Shown here piece after piece: positions 1-9,959 of a DNA stretch of 64,000 nucleotides (position 1 is the stretch's first letter; every line of letters begins with the position of its first letter). The stretch comes from Bacteroides gallinarum DSM 18171 = JCM 13658 (GTDB lineage Bacteria; Bacteroidota; Bacteroidia; Bacteroidales; Bacteroidaceae). The notes beneath the pieces were generated by a model. The model was not told the origin of the DNA. It saw only the letters and a list, made by a program, of their open reading frames with translations, and searched no databases. The translations under genes and the position numbers were made by a program. The DNA lies in the NCBI RefSeq assembly GCF_000374365.1, contig NZ_KB894115.1, positions 186,001-250,000 on the forward strand, in the 5' to 3' direction.

Positions 1-3000
1 ACGATGCACTGGGGAGGCTGACATTATAGGTGGCATTGGCATAGATGCAGAAGATGTTGGCGGCGGAGAAGTCAATGGAATACCCGGAGCCCGTAAAATA
101 TACGGTCTTCATCTTGATGCCTATGGCGGCAGGACCGACCAATGCCGCGTTGGACCACACACCATAATTCCTGTATCCATTCTTTACCTCGATATACAGC
201 CCGTAGTTGTTCAGGTATGAATTATACTTGTTGTTCACGATTCTGCCGGTGGCGCATGTACCACCTGTGGATGCCGGAAACGTGTTCGCCCCGAAAAGGA
301 CATAGGAGGTGGTGTTTCCCACGCGGAACAGGTCATTGTAAATGGCCAGTCCACCCCCGGAACCGCTACCCGAAGCGGTAGAGCCGATACGTCCCTGACC
401 GATGGAAAAGCCCCCGATGGTCCCGGCGTTGGCATTGATCGTTCCGGTCATGGTCACGTTACCGCCGGCGTCCCACTTGATATTCTGGTTGGCAAGATAC
501 CCGGAACCGTCAGCTGCAAACGAGATCTTCCCGCATCCGAACGTGGCGGAACCGTCAGTCTTCAGACCCCAGTAATCTTTTCCCGAGGAAGGATTGTCAT
601 GATAGATATAGCCGGATGCACTGATGACAATGCGGTGTCCGGAACTTGGAGCGGATGCCGTAAGCGAGCTTGTTCCGATTGCCCATCCGCCGATCTTACC
701 GGCCACGGCCGTGATGCCTGTCCTGTCAAGGGTCACTTTGACAGCGTTGTTCGCATCCCTGACGGAGACACTTCCGTTATAGGAACTTCCGCCAACCACC
801 AACGCACTGTCCACGATTATCTGGTTCGCCTTCACGGTACCGGTGTATACCCCATTAGCGTCAATGGTGGTGGTATATTTTTCCGTCGATGTCAGGTCAA
901 AGACCGTTGCATAGGCCACATACCAGGTCAGCGGGGTGGAAGCCGTTCCCTGTGCCCCGTCGATATAGAAGTAATGGGTGCTGGAGAAATTCGAGGTCCC
1001 GCAGACGACCTTGTAGATGTACTCCTTCCAGTCTCCCGTACCGGCCGTGGGGGTGAGCCAGCGGCTTGAGCCGCCTGTGCCGATGCTGTTGGTCGCCCAA
1101 CAGATGTTGCGTCCGGCCGGTATCTTGGCGATGATACGGGCGACCAGTACCTTGCGCGAGCTGCAAGTCGTTCCGAAATAGAATCCCCCGTTGCCGGGGC
1201 TGGCCGTACCCTTGGTCTGTATCTTCAGTACGTACTTGCTGTCATTGGGGGCGGCCGTGTCCTGCTCCCGGGTAATCGTCACCATGCCGTTACCGGAATT
1301 GTTGTAGACGGCAGTGCCGTTGTTCCCTTTCCAGAAAGTGGGGTCACGGTAAAGCATCTTGCCGAACGCCATGGCCGAGGCAAGTTCTTGGGCGGTCGTG
1401 ATTCCGGTCGTCCATTGGGCGGACACGGAAGAGGCGAAAATAACGGAACCGGAAGCGTTCCATGAGATATTACCTCCCGCAATCTGCCCACTGCCGTCGT
1501 TGTTCAGTTTCCATTTTGCCCCGTTCGTTATCGAACCGTCAGCCCCCAGTGAAATATTATTCTTCCAGATGTGGGTATGGTCAAAAGCCCAGCCGGCGAT
1601 ACGGTTATAGACATCCTTTCCGTCAACTTTCGCGTAGTTGGTGGAAAGACAGAAATATTCGTACCCGTCCCACGACATCATCTGCAACCCTATGAAGTTG
1701 GTCTTGACCGTGCTGCCGGAAGCGGCTACCTGCCCGAAAACGATATGTCCGGCATTGTTGGTGTTATGCCAGGTCATGGTGATACCGAAAGGCCGGTAAC
1801 TGCCCGAATACCAATTGCCGCTACCCTTGGCGGAAGAACGTATCTGTATCGGGGAAGAACCCGGAGTTCCGAGACCCGCGGACATGATATAATCCATGCC
1901 GATACTGAATCCCCCGATTCTTCCCCGGATAAAATTACACGTCAATGCATTGATATACCCTGAATTGATAATGTCAGCCTTGAGACTGGCAGCGTCCAGT
2001 TTAGAAGCATGAATGCTGCCGGCAGCAATCCTGTCGGCTGAAAGCGTCCCGGCCTTGATGCTGGATGCGTTGATGCTGACGGCATTGACCTGCGCCGCTG
2101 TCAATGTTCCGGTGTAAATCCCCGTAGAGCCGATATAAGTCAACGGATGGGCGGCAAGGGTACTGTCGCTGCCTTGTGCCAACGCGATAAAACGCCTGCG
2201 CCGTATCTCTTCCTCCACGGAGGCGGTCAGTGTACGGGGAGCCGGGGCGTTTGCTTTCGTGGAGCCGCTCTGGAAAATCAAATCCGAGTTATAGGCGATC
2301 TGGGGAGCCGCCGGTATGGGGGACGGGCTCATGGCACTGCTGACGATCGGTTGGTCGGAATAGATATGGTAGACCGCACCGCCCGTCCCGCCGCCACGCA
2401 GGAACACGGCGAACATGCAGTTGTTACCGCACAGGGCGGCCCCGGCAAACATGCGGCAGTACATCTCGGAAAGCTCGTAGATGTCCCAAGAATAGGCGAT
2501 ACCGCCCCAACCGCCGAAATTGGCCTTGACAAGCAGGATCAATCCGCCTTTATGGGTGGAGGTGTTCCAACTGTCAGGAGCCTGCTCGCTATAACCGCGA
2601 CGGATCAGGATATCCCGCTTGACGGTTTGCTCGCCGCCTTTGAAAATGACAGGATAATACACGTCTTCCTCTCCGTTGATGACAATCTTATGGTAGTAAG
2701 GATAGCCGTAATTGGATTTCCGAGCCGCCTCTATGTCGTTTTTCCACAGCAGGGAGACAGCGGGGGAAAACGAGACTTTCCCGGCTGCATCCCACGAAAT
2801 GTTTCCGGAAGCGATCTGACCGCTGCCGTCATTGTTCAGCTTCCATTTTGTACCGTTCGTTATCGAACCGTCACCGCCCAACACCACGTTGCCTTTCCGG
2901 ATGGAAGACACATCTATCGTCCACCCGGCGATATTGTTCTGTGAACCGAGACGGGCGATACATGCCCCCGCGCTGTTGGTCGCGTACAGCCCGAAATCAC

Positions 3001-4546
3001 TGTCGCTGCCATAATACAGCTGTACCCGTTGTCCGGCTGTCGCGCTGGAGTTCAATCCATAGACCACCAAGCGCCTGTTCCCGCTGTCAAGCAGGATATG
3101 GCTGCCGCTCAATGCCGTCGCTCCGATCATCCAGCCTCCAATCTTGCCCTTGGTGACATTCAGCGTAAGGGCTTCGATGTTGCCTGCCGTAACCAGCGAG
3201 GCTTTCACGCTGGCCGTATCCAGTTTGGAGGCATTGATGCTGCCCGCCGCTATACGGTCGGCGGAAATGGTACCGGCAGTAATCTGACCGGCGGTAATGC
3301 TCCCGGTATAAATACCTGCCGCGGTGATTTTGGTCAGTTTGGGGTAGGTGTTACCACCCAGAGCGGTGGTTATGGAATCAATCGGGGCTGTCCATTGAAG
3401 GGAAACGGAAGCGGCGAAAGTAACATTTCCGGAAGCGTCCCACACGATATTGCCGCCCGCCACCGCACCGGCTCCCGTCGATTCAAGACGCCATTTATAG
3501 CCACGGATACCCGTTGATCCGACAGTCATCGATCCGGATGCCGCCGTATAGGTATTGGCAGCATTCTTCTTCGTTCCGCGATAGATGCTGTCACTGTCGA
3601 TACTCCACCCTCCGATGCTTCCCTTGGTGGTCGTGAGGGTCAGGGCATTGATGTTTCCGGCGGTGATGAGCGAGGCTTTCAGGGAGGCCACGTCGATACG
3701 AGAAGCTGAAATCGTGCCCGAGGTGATTTGTGTGGCATCGAGATGCAACGTTTTCACGGTATCGGCGGAGAGTTTTCCGGTAAAGATGCCGTCCTTATCG
3801 ATATAGGCCGCACCGGCCCAGTTCAGGCTGATATCAGCCCCGAACTCGATTTTGCCGGTGGAAGCGTTGTATTTGATGGACTGGCTGCCGTTGCCTAACT
3901 GCACGTTGCCCCCGTTGTCCACGTAGAAGGTCTTGTAACCGTCCTTGAAGCCATAGATGCCGTTGACAGTTTCGACAGTAACCGTTCCGGAAGCTGTCTT
4001 TACGGAAAGTGGGAATGAACCGATGGCGATACCGGAAACAGTGCCGTCGCTGTTCTTGATGCCGGTGAACAGTTTCGGGGTAATGACCGTGTTGTTGTTG
4101 ATAAGTGTCTTGCCCGTGTTCCACTCCTTGACCCAGTCGAGCATGGAGGCATCTGCACCGTCTTTTCCCGGCGTACCGGATTTGGCTTTCGACCAGACAA
4201 ATGACAGGGTATAGGTAGCTCCGGATATGATGACGGGAATGGAAACCGTACCATGGTCGGCCAGCGTGGCCGTACCCGCCGCAATGTTATAGGTAATGGT
4301 CTTGTTGCTGTTGTTGACGGATATGGAAGAGAACCCGGCAGGTTTGACAACCGGTCCGATGGAGAATCCGTAAAAATCGGAATCCCCGAGCGTTACCTGG
4401 ATGGTGGAAGTGACGGATACGGCGGAGGGTATCTTCCCGTCCGCATCCGCGGGGAAGACATATTCTCCGAGCGACTGGCTGATGGTATAGCCGTCTTTCT
4501 GTATGTGGATTGTCGCCTGCCCCCGGGCGACCAGTGTCTTTACCAT
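1..4546 (-). CDS. Repetitive tail fibre protein (3' end outside window)
   Basis: The minus frame is open from the ATG at 4546 to the window edge, giving more than 1,510 codons with no stop. It is built from repeated modules of the kind ADRIAAGSINASKLD, KASLVTAGNIEALTLN and KGKIGGWSI, seen near 3600-3760, 3130-3290 and 1900-2060, with shorter copies near 600-720 and 380-480. A second module (KWKLNNDGSGQIA followed by GNISWDA) recurs near 2760-2870 and 1440-1550. Such beta-rich repeats are typical of trimeric phage tail fibres or side-tail proteins. It is the last visible gene of the virion operon, where Mu-like phages place receptor-binding fibres. The N-terminus (VARGQATI) resembles that of the 436-residue protein upstream. 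The receptor-binding tip would be at the missing C-terminus. Confidence 0.8.
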   Translation of the reverse strand, partial: MVKTLVARGQATIHIQKDGYTISQSLGEYVFPADADGKIPSAVSVTSTIQVTLGDSDFYGFSIGPVVKPAGFSSISVNNSNKTITYNIAAGTATLADHGTVSIPVIISGATYTLSFVWSKAKSGTPGKDGADASMLDWVKEWNTGKTLINNNTVITPKLFTGIKNSDGTVSGIAIGSFPLSVKTASGTVTVETVNGIYGFKDGYKTFYVDNGGNVQLGNGSQSIKYNASTGKIEFGADISLNWAGAAYIDKDGIFTGKLSADTVKTLHLDATQITSGTISASRIDVASLKASLITAGNINALTLTTTKGSIGGWSIDSDSIYRGTKKNAANTYTAASGSMTVGSTGIRGYKWRLESTGAGAVAGGNIVWDASGNVTFAASVSLQWTAPIDSITTALGGNTYPKLTKITAAGIYTGSITAGQITAGTISADRIAAGSINASKLDTASVKASLVTAGNIEALTLNVTKGKIGGWMIGATALSGSHILLDSGNRRLVVYGLNSSATAGQRVQLYYGSDSDFGLYATNSAGACIARLGSQNNIAGWTIDVSSIRKGNVVLGGDGSITNGTKWKLNNDGSGQIASGNISWDAAGKVSFSPAVSLLWKNDIEAARKSNYGYPYYHKIVINGEEDVYYPVIFKGGEQTVKRDILIRRGYSEQAPDSWNTSTHKGGLILLVKANFGGWGGIAYSWDIYELSEMYCRMFAGAALCGNNCMFAVFLRGGGTGGAVYHIYSDQPIVSSAMSPSPIPAAPQIAYNSDLIFQSGSTKANAPAPRTLTASVEEEIRRRRFIALAQGSDSTLAAHPLTYIGSTGIYTGTLTAAQVNAVSINASSIKAGTLSADRIAAGSIHASKLDAASLKADIINSGYINALTCNFIRGRIGGFSIGMDYIMSAGLGTPGSSPIQIRSSAKGSGNWYSGSYRPFGITMTWHNTNNAGHIVFGQVAASGSTVKTNFIGLQMMSWDGYEYFCLSTNYAKVDGKDVYNRIAGWAFDHTHIWKNNISLGADGSITNGAKWKLNNDGSGQIAGGNISWNASGSVIFASSVSAQWTTGITTAQELASAMAFGKMLYRDPTFWKGNNGTAVYNNSGNGMVTITREQDTAAPNDSKYVLKIQTKGTASPGNGGFYFGTTCSSRKVLVARIIAKIPAGRNICWATNSIGTGGSSRWLTPTAGTGDWKEYIYKVVCGTSNFSSTHYFYIDGAQGTASTPLTWYVAYATVFDLTSTEKYTTTIDANGVYTGTVKANQIIVDSALVVGGSSYNGSVSVRDANNAVKVTLDRTGITAVAGKIGGWAIGTSSLTASAPSSGHRIVISASGYIYHDNPSSGKDYWGLKTDGSATFGCGKISFAADGSGYLANQNIKWDAGGNVTMTGTINANAGTIGGFSIGQGRIGSTASGSGSGGGLAIYNDLFRVGNTTSYVLFGANTFPASTGGTCATGRIVNNKYNSYLNNYGLYIEVKNGYRNYGVWSNAALVGPAAIGIKMKTVYFTGSGYSIDFSAANIFCIYANATYNVSLPSAS

Positions 4547-4681
4547 ATATGCTCTTTACGGAAAGTATAGGCCAAAAGAATGGTAGCAGGTTGCCGTCAC
4601 AAATAAGAATATTGCCATTCAATAAATACGGCGACCGATTCATACCGGTCACCGTCCATTAAAATCAATAACGTTTCTATA

Positions 4682-5992
4682 TTATTTCGATACCTCGCAC
4701 ATGAGTACGCCCTTGCCGGTCACATCCGCTTTCGATACGGTGATGGATTTTCCCGTATAGGTCTTTATGACCGATGTTCCGGCCGAGTTCCACAATTTCC
4801 ATGTATAAGTATAGGCTGTGCCGTTCGCATCCAGTTCCTCTCCGTTGCGGTACAGTACCGCCTTGGCATCGACATCGTTGCCGTTGTTCTTTATCGTGAA
4901 CCCTTTCTGGCTGACAAGATCCACCGTGATGGGGTCCGACATGTCCGTGAACGAGATGATATCGCAGACCACCTTGTTTGCCGAACTGTTGCCCGCTGAT
5001 GTATCCGTATCCTTGATGGCGCATTTGAATGTCTCGAAATTCAGCACGGCATCCGCCGTAATGGTAATCTCGTTCGTGGTCCAGCCTGCCGTCACTCCAC
5101 GGGGATTGGCGGAAGTCAGGCAGGCCCATCCGGCCCCCAGCATTGCATTGTAATACGGACAGGATACCGGACTGCCAGAAGCGCTGGTTCCCGTGAGTGC
5201 CGAAGTCAGCGTTACCACTTTGGTTGAAGCGCTTACTGCCGATATGGTGTACTGCACGGACCCGATAGAGATTTTACCCCCGGCTTCCATATTGGTGACG
5301 GAAGCGACGGTAACGGTGGTCGCACCGGTTTTTGCCTCGGCTGTAAGGGTCGTGTTGGCGAATACCGCAGAGTCCTTGATGCCCCAGGCATAGGTCACAT
5401 TGGTCGTATCGATGGTGGCGCCCCGCCACAGGTCGCAGTGCGCCTTGAGCGTAGCCACTTCATCGTTCTTGAAGACAATGCCGTCGGGGGCATAAGCCAC
5501 GGCGGCAATCATCGCCCCCGCGTTCAGATGCTGGGTGAACTGTACCTCCGCACGGAAAGGAATCTCCAGCCCGTTGGCATCGATGTAGATTGCCTCGAAA
5601 GTATACCGTACCTGCGGGGCGGAAACGGTCATGTGGTTTGCCTTGACGGTCAGGGCGTATTTGGCGGAAGCGGCGCCGATCGTGCAGCTGTCCTGTCCGG
5701 AAGTTATGACCGTGCCGTCCTTGTACCATTTGGCGGAACCGCTCTTGACACCGGCTGTCAATGTCGCCGCGTTGCCGACGGATGAGATCTGGTCTACGGC
5801 CGCCTTGCCGCTGACAAACAGAGAAGGGGTCAATATCAGGTACGGGGATGCCGCCCACGAGGGGGCATACGCGCCGGTATCCTTGTTGAATACCTGGGTC
5901 AGCGGTTGCGAGGAACCGATAAACGCCTGTAAGGAGACAGCATCATTCTGGTCGATGATGGTGACTTGTCCGCGTGCTACTTTGATTGCCAT
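4682..5992 (-). CDS. Ig-like tail or fibre-associated structural protein
   Basis: This 436-residue protein begins MAIKVARGQVTI, similar to the N-terminus of the following fibre gene, which suggests both dock on the same baseplate or fibre partner. The rest is rich in Thr, Ser, Ala and Val. It contains segments such as KWYKDGTVI and YTWKLWNSAGTSVI that resemble immunoglobulin-like beta-sandwich domains of virion decoration proteins. No catalytic motif or membrane segment is visible. It lies between a 756-residue tail protein (5 bases upstream) and the long fibre. The exact role is unknown; a fibre or baseplate accessory role is inferred from position and composition. Confidence 0.6.
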   Translation of the reverse strand: MAIKVARGQVTIIDQNDAVSLQAFIGSSQPLTQVFNKDTGAYAPSWAASPYLILTPSLFVSGKAAVDQISSVGNAATLTAGVKSGSAKWYKDGTVITSGQDSCTIGAASAKYALTVKANHMTVSAPQVRYTFEAIYIDANGLEIPFRAEVQFTQHLNAGAMIAAVAYAPDGIVFKNDEVATLKAHCDLWRGATIDTTNVTYAWGIKDSAVFANTTLTAEAKTGATTVTVASVTNMEAGGKISIGSVQYTISAVSASTKVVTLTSALTGTSASGSPVSCPYYNAMLGAGWACLTSANPRGVTAGWTTNEITITADAVLNFETFKCAIKDTDTSAGNSSANKVVCDIISFTDMSDPITVDLVSQKGFTIKNNGNDVDAKAVLYRNGEELDANGTAYTYTWKLWNSAGTSVIKTYTGKSITVSKADVTGKGVLMCEVSK

Positions 5993-5996
5993 ATGC

Positions 5997-8267
5997 TTAT
6001 TGTAATGTTGTTGATATATTCACTTCACAGTCGAAAACGGCCTTGCACCACACGTCCCCGCCAGTTATCTCTATCTCCCTGCCGTAACGCGGTGCGGCGT
6101 TCCATATCCTGTCACTCTCCGTATCGCGGCTCGTCCGTATCCAGCGGAAATTGCCGTCGGGAATGAGCGATGTAATCTCTTCACCGCCCCTGTACACCCT
6201 GGCACGGAGTACCGTCGAGACGATTCCGTTGCGGAATGTCGTGCCGTTTTCAGACTCCACATAAACAGTATAGGAGGGAGATCCGTCGTAAAGTTTGAAA
6301 AAGGTATGGGTCGCACTGATTTTTTCATTACGGTATGTTGCCGTGTAGCGGAGGGTCAGCACGTCGCGCCCTTCCCAGCCATGAAACGGGGGTGTCATTT
6401 CAAATACGGCGGCATTGCATCCGGCATCTTTCCATATGCCGTCAACGGCAAGGTATTCCCACTGCCGACTTTCCGGCTCGAAATTGTATTCGGTCGCCAC
6501 AAGCGGGATATTCTCCGGCTCGCATGCGCCTGAAAGCTCGTCCTTGAAATGGAACGCCGTGCCGCCTGTCAGGGAGACGGAACGGGGCTTGAGCAGTTCC
6601 TGCGCCTCCTCATCGAGGTCTTCCCAGCGGATGGTCACATCGCGCAGTTCGATGGTATCCTTGCCCCACTTGAACCGTCCCGAGGCGAAATGGCCCGTCC
6701 CGTCCGGATGGATGACGAAAGAACCGTCCCGTGAAACGATCGAGCCGTCTTCGTTCAGCCGCAACAGGGGATTCTGTATGGTACCCCCGATACCTCCCTT
6801 ATTGAACCAGGCACCGTAATCGTCCGTGTAGGACAAGGCTTCATCGGTCGCCTGATAGGGGGTCACGTTCCTTCCGGCCTCCAATTGAGGGGCGGACAAC
6901 GACAGGGGGACGGAAGCGGCAATGCCGAGACACATGACGGGGGAATCTGACCCGCGTATGAGGAACGGGACATTATAACGGACCCATCCTTTACCGGCAG
7001 CCACCGTCCGATCACCGACAAGATGTTCATCCTGATAGAACCGGATGGCTGCCGTATCTTCCGCTTTTATCCAGACTGAGAAACAATAACAGACTCCTGT
7101 ATGAGCCTCCCGCCAGGCGGCACTTTGCGCACCAAGAAGACTGTCTCCGGCTATCCGTACACACCGCCCGAGTCCGGCGGGAGATGTTTCATCCAGCTCT
7201 TCCGAATGGCTGAACCGGCAGGACAGGCTGTCGGGTATGACATTCTTGTGGATTTTGCCCACATAAAACGTGCTTGAAAAACCGTTCTCGTCTCCCGCGG
7301 TAAGCGTGCCGGCTATATTGACATTGCGTGTGGCATAGAGATTCTGGAAATAGGCCCCGTAACCATCCAACATGCCGAAGACCGGATCGATGATGCCGCT
7401 GACCTTTCCCACACGGGCCTTGCTCGCCTCGCTGAAAGCGGATACGGAGGCAAGACGAACAATGTTCAGGTCGGCGACCTCGCACCAGTCCCCCTCGGAG
7501 GCCAGGCTTGATGTCAGGTCAAGAAACAGGCTCCGGCTGTACTGTGCCGGGTAATCCACGGTGATGACCCATAACTTGTACTTCCATTCCCGGCCGATGG
7601 AGATTTCATCTTCCGCATCCGTCTTTTCACGGTTCGTATAGCCGAATCGGATCGGTACGGAACCTGATGTTTTGGAAGACCTGACCTTGAACGATACCAG
7701 CAGGCGCTCCGGGTATCCGACCGGTTCTTCCAATGTCAGCATCAGCCCGAAGGAAGAGTTTCCTGCCGGTTCCGCGTTGCGGATAATGCGGACAATGCGT
7801 GTCGCTTCCGAATCGGCATCCAGATATTCCGTTTGCAGCATGCTGCCATAAACGGCGTACCTGGACTTGTCCGGCACTCCCGCCATGCCTCCGTCCATGA
7901 CGGGATAGCACAGGGAGCGTTCGGTCGCCATGCCGTCGATGACATCCATATAGGGTGAATCGCTGTCAGAAGCCGTCAGGTACAAGGCGCCGCTACGTGC
8001 CGTATCGAACAGGTTGGTAATCCGCACGAAGTCCAGCAGTTCACCGCCCTGCGGTTCGTCCCCGTCCAGCAATGCCCCGATGAAATAAGGGGCGTCCTTG
8101 TCTCCGACAAGCTCCGTTCCGGTTTCTGTCACGCACATCAGCGAATAGACGGTACGCTCCCGTTCGGCATATTGCCTGCGGATGATATCCCCGGCTTGCA
8201 GTCCCTGTGTCTTCTGCGAGTCGGGGGCAATACGGATCTTGTATGTCGGATAACGGAATACGGACAT
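5997..8267 (-). CDS. Large tail/fibre-region structural protein
   Basis: This is a 756-residue protein in the fibre end of the virion operon, separated by 3 bases from the gene before it. The C-terminal third contains GRFKWGKDTIELRDVTIRWEDL, resembling linker segments of Bacteroidales phage fibres, and NGIVSTVLRARVYRGGEEIT, which looks like a beta-sandwich domain. The middle (NLYATRNVNIAGTLTAG) has the small-residue beta pattern seen in the neighbouring fibre. No enzymatic motif is recognised. It is probably a baseplate-to-fibre connector or a fibre, but the family assignment is uncertain. Confidence 0.6.
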   Translation of the reverse strand: MSVFRYPTYKIRIAPDSQKTQGLQAGDIIRRQYAERERTVYSLMCVTETGTELVGDKDAPYFIGALLDGDEPQGGELLDFVRITNLFDTARSGALYLTASDSDSPYMDVIDGMATERSLCYPVMDGGMAGVPDKSRYAVYGSMLQTEYLDADSEATRIVRIIRNAEPAGNSSFGLMLTLEEPVGYPERLLVSFKVRSSKTSGSVPIRFGYTNREKTDAEDEISIGREWKYKLWVITVDYPAQYSRSLFLDLTSSLASEGDWCEVADLNIVRLASVSAFSEASKARVGKVSGIIDPVFGMLDGYGAYFQNLYATRNVNIAGTLTAGDENGFSSTFYVGKIHKNVIPDSLSCRFSHSEELDETSPAGLGRCVRIAGDSLLGAQSAAWREAHTGVCYCFSVWIKAEDTAAIRFYQDEHLVGDRTVAAGKGWVRYNVPFLIRGSDSPVMCLGIAASVPLSLSAPQLEAGRNVTPYQATDEALSYTDDYGAWFNKGGIGGTIQNPLLRLNEDGSIVSRDGSFVIHPDGTGHFASGRFKWGKDTIELRDVTIRWEDLDEEAQELLKPRSVSLTGGTAFHFKDELSGACEPENIPLVATEYNFEPESRQWEYLAVDGIWKDAGCNAAVFEMTPPFHGWEGRDVLTLRYTATYRNEKISATHTFFKLYDGSPSYTVYVESENGTTFRNGIVSTVLRARVYRGGEEITSLIPDGNFRWIRTSRDTESDRIWNAAPRYGREIEITGGDVWCKAVFDCEVNISTTLQ

Positions 8268-8270
8268 GGA

Positions 8271-9959
8271 TTATGACAGTTTTTCCACGGTGTCTCCCGA
8301 ACAGCTGTCGCTGATCCAGAAGGAACCGTTGGTTACCGAAGTCTTTTCGACCTCGAACTCATAGGCGCGGAACTTACGGCGGGCCACCACCTCGTCGAAT
8401 GTGGCGGAGACGCCTCCTGTCGTCCGGTTCCGGCGGACAGCCCATCCGCTTCCGGAAAGGCCCGGGGAAAAGAACTCCGAAGAGAGCGACCCGGTAAAGA
8501 CGCTGTTTCCGTAATGCCGGATACCGTCCTCCACCGCTTGCAGGCGTAACGCCTCTGTCAAGTATAGGATTCTGTCAGTAATCCGGGTGGGCGACGCATG
8601 GATTCCGATATGCCCGGCTGCTTCCAACGGAACAGCGACCGTAACGAAATCGGCATCGGTGCGGATATGGAACGATTCGCTGTGACGGTTCTGCGGGGCA
8701 TAACAGCTCACGGACGGACGGTGTGAAAAATCCGTGCTGTGAGGGATAGCCGTCCTTACGTCCTCTTCCTCGTAGATTACCTCGGAAGAAAGCGATACGC
8801 GCTCCCTGTCGCCTGTGAACATAAATCCCTCTGCTGTGCCCATCCGCAAGCGCTTGTGGATAACGATACCTTCATCGGAAGTGTCTACCCGGTATGAGGA
8901 GAGCAGGTCGGCGCCGTAGTTGTGGCGGACAGTCAGCGAGCCCGGAAAACAAGCCTTTCCGTAAGGGGAAAGCATCAGACACTCGCCGTCCACGTCCGAT
9001 ATGCCGGAGAACAGGCGTATCTTCGGGGTATGGTCGCCGCCTAAAAGAAGGTCACTGCCGATACTCCCGAACTGTATCTTGTCCTTGTCGGTACAGAGCA
9101 GTACGGGAACATCTCCGATCCGGATGCCGAATCCGTCCAGGAACGAGAGGAACCCGCCGAGCGCGACATCCTCTTCCGAAAACGAAAGCAGACATTTCCC
9201 TTTGTCGCCCAGTTCCACGCCTTGCAAGGCTTTCAGTCCGCCATCCATGACCGTACTCCCTCGCACCGTCAGATTCCGTCTCACCATGCCGTCCCGCATC
9301 GTCCAATCCACCGTGTCCGTATTGGCGTTGCCACGATGATAGACATCCTGCCCGCCCACGGCCAGCCGTGTCGGGGAGATGGATATTCCTGTATCCTCGT
9401 CCCCGATAATCCATGCCCCTTTGGAATGTACCGTCGCATCCAGAAAGTCTATATGGGAAGCGTTGATTGTAGCGGTGGCCTTGTCCGCGTCGTAACGGAG
9501 CAACTGCCTGCCGCCGATATGCAGGCTGTCGCCCCCGACTTTCAGGTTGCCGGTAATCCTGATACCGTACTCGATGGCAGTTACCACACCTTCCGGATCG
9601 GTAATGTCCTGCGAATAGGTTTCCAGGATACGGGTGTTTCCAATGCCGGCTTCGAAACCGTAATTGGCACTGAGCTTGCCGGTCATGTCACCGCCCGATT
9701 TCTTCAGGTAATCCAACAGCAAGCCACCGCTTCCGGAACCGCCTTCTCCCGTAACGGCTCCGGCAATGGCGGATGCAAAACCGTAAGCGGTATTCTTCAG
9801 TCTCAGGCTGGTCTCGTCGCCTTCCTCGATGCCGTAAGGATGCTCGTCGTCCTTTTTCTGCTGGGCATTGAAAAAGTTATGGTACAGCTGTGCATAGATG
9901 GAATAGCACAGGCTCTCCTTGTCGAGGGTTTCTATATCGGGATGCAGTTGTACGCTCAT
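8271..9959 (-). CDS. Tail/baseplate structural protein
   Basis: I chose the ATG at 9959 (MSVQLHPDIETLD, 562 residues) because it overlaps the stop of the upstream gene as ATGA, which indicates translational coupling. The frame stays open further upstream, but only inside the previous gene. The N-terminal 80 residues are acidic and helical. They are followed by a glycine-rich hinge (GEGGSGSGG) and then a long beta-rich part with fibre-like segments (KKSGGDMTGKLSA, IRITGNLKVGGDSLHIGG). The SGGDMTG segment is common in phage tail fibres. It is probably a baseplate-attached fibre or spike; the role is inferred. Confidence 0.6.
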   Translation of the reverse strand: MSVQLHPDIETLDKESLCYSIYAQLYHNFFNAQQKKDDEHPYGIEEGDETSLRLKNTAYGFASAIAGAVTGEGGSGSGGLLLDYLKKSGGDMTGKLSANYGFEAGIGNTRILETYSQDITDPEGVVTAIEYGIRITGNLKVGGDSLHIGGRQLLRYDADKATATINASHIDFLDATVHSKGAWIIGDEDTGISISPTRLAVGGQDVYHRGNANTDTVDWTMRDGMVRRNLTVRGSTVMDGGLKALQGVELGDKGKCLLSFSEEDVALGGFLSFLDGFGIRIGDVPVLLCTDKDKIQFGSIGSDLLLGGDHTPKIRLFSGISDVDGECLMLSPYGKACFPGSLTVRHNYGADLLSSYRVDTSDEGIVIHKRLRMGTAEGFMFTGDRERVSLSSEVIYEEEDVRTAIPHSTDFSHRPSVSCYAPQNRHSESFHIRTDADFVTVAVPLEAAGHIGIHASPTRITDRILYLTEALRLQAVEDGIRHYGNSVFTGSLSSEFFSPGLSGSGWAVRRNRTTGGVSATFDEVVARRKFRAYEFEVEKTSVTNGSFWISDSCSGDTVEKLS

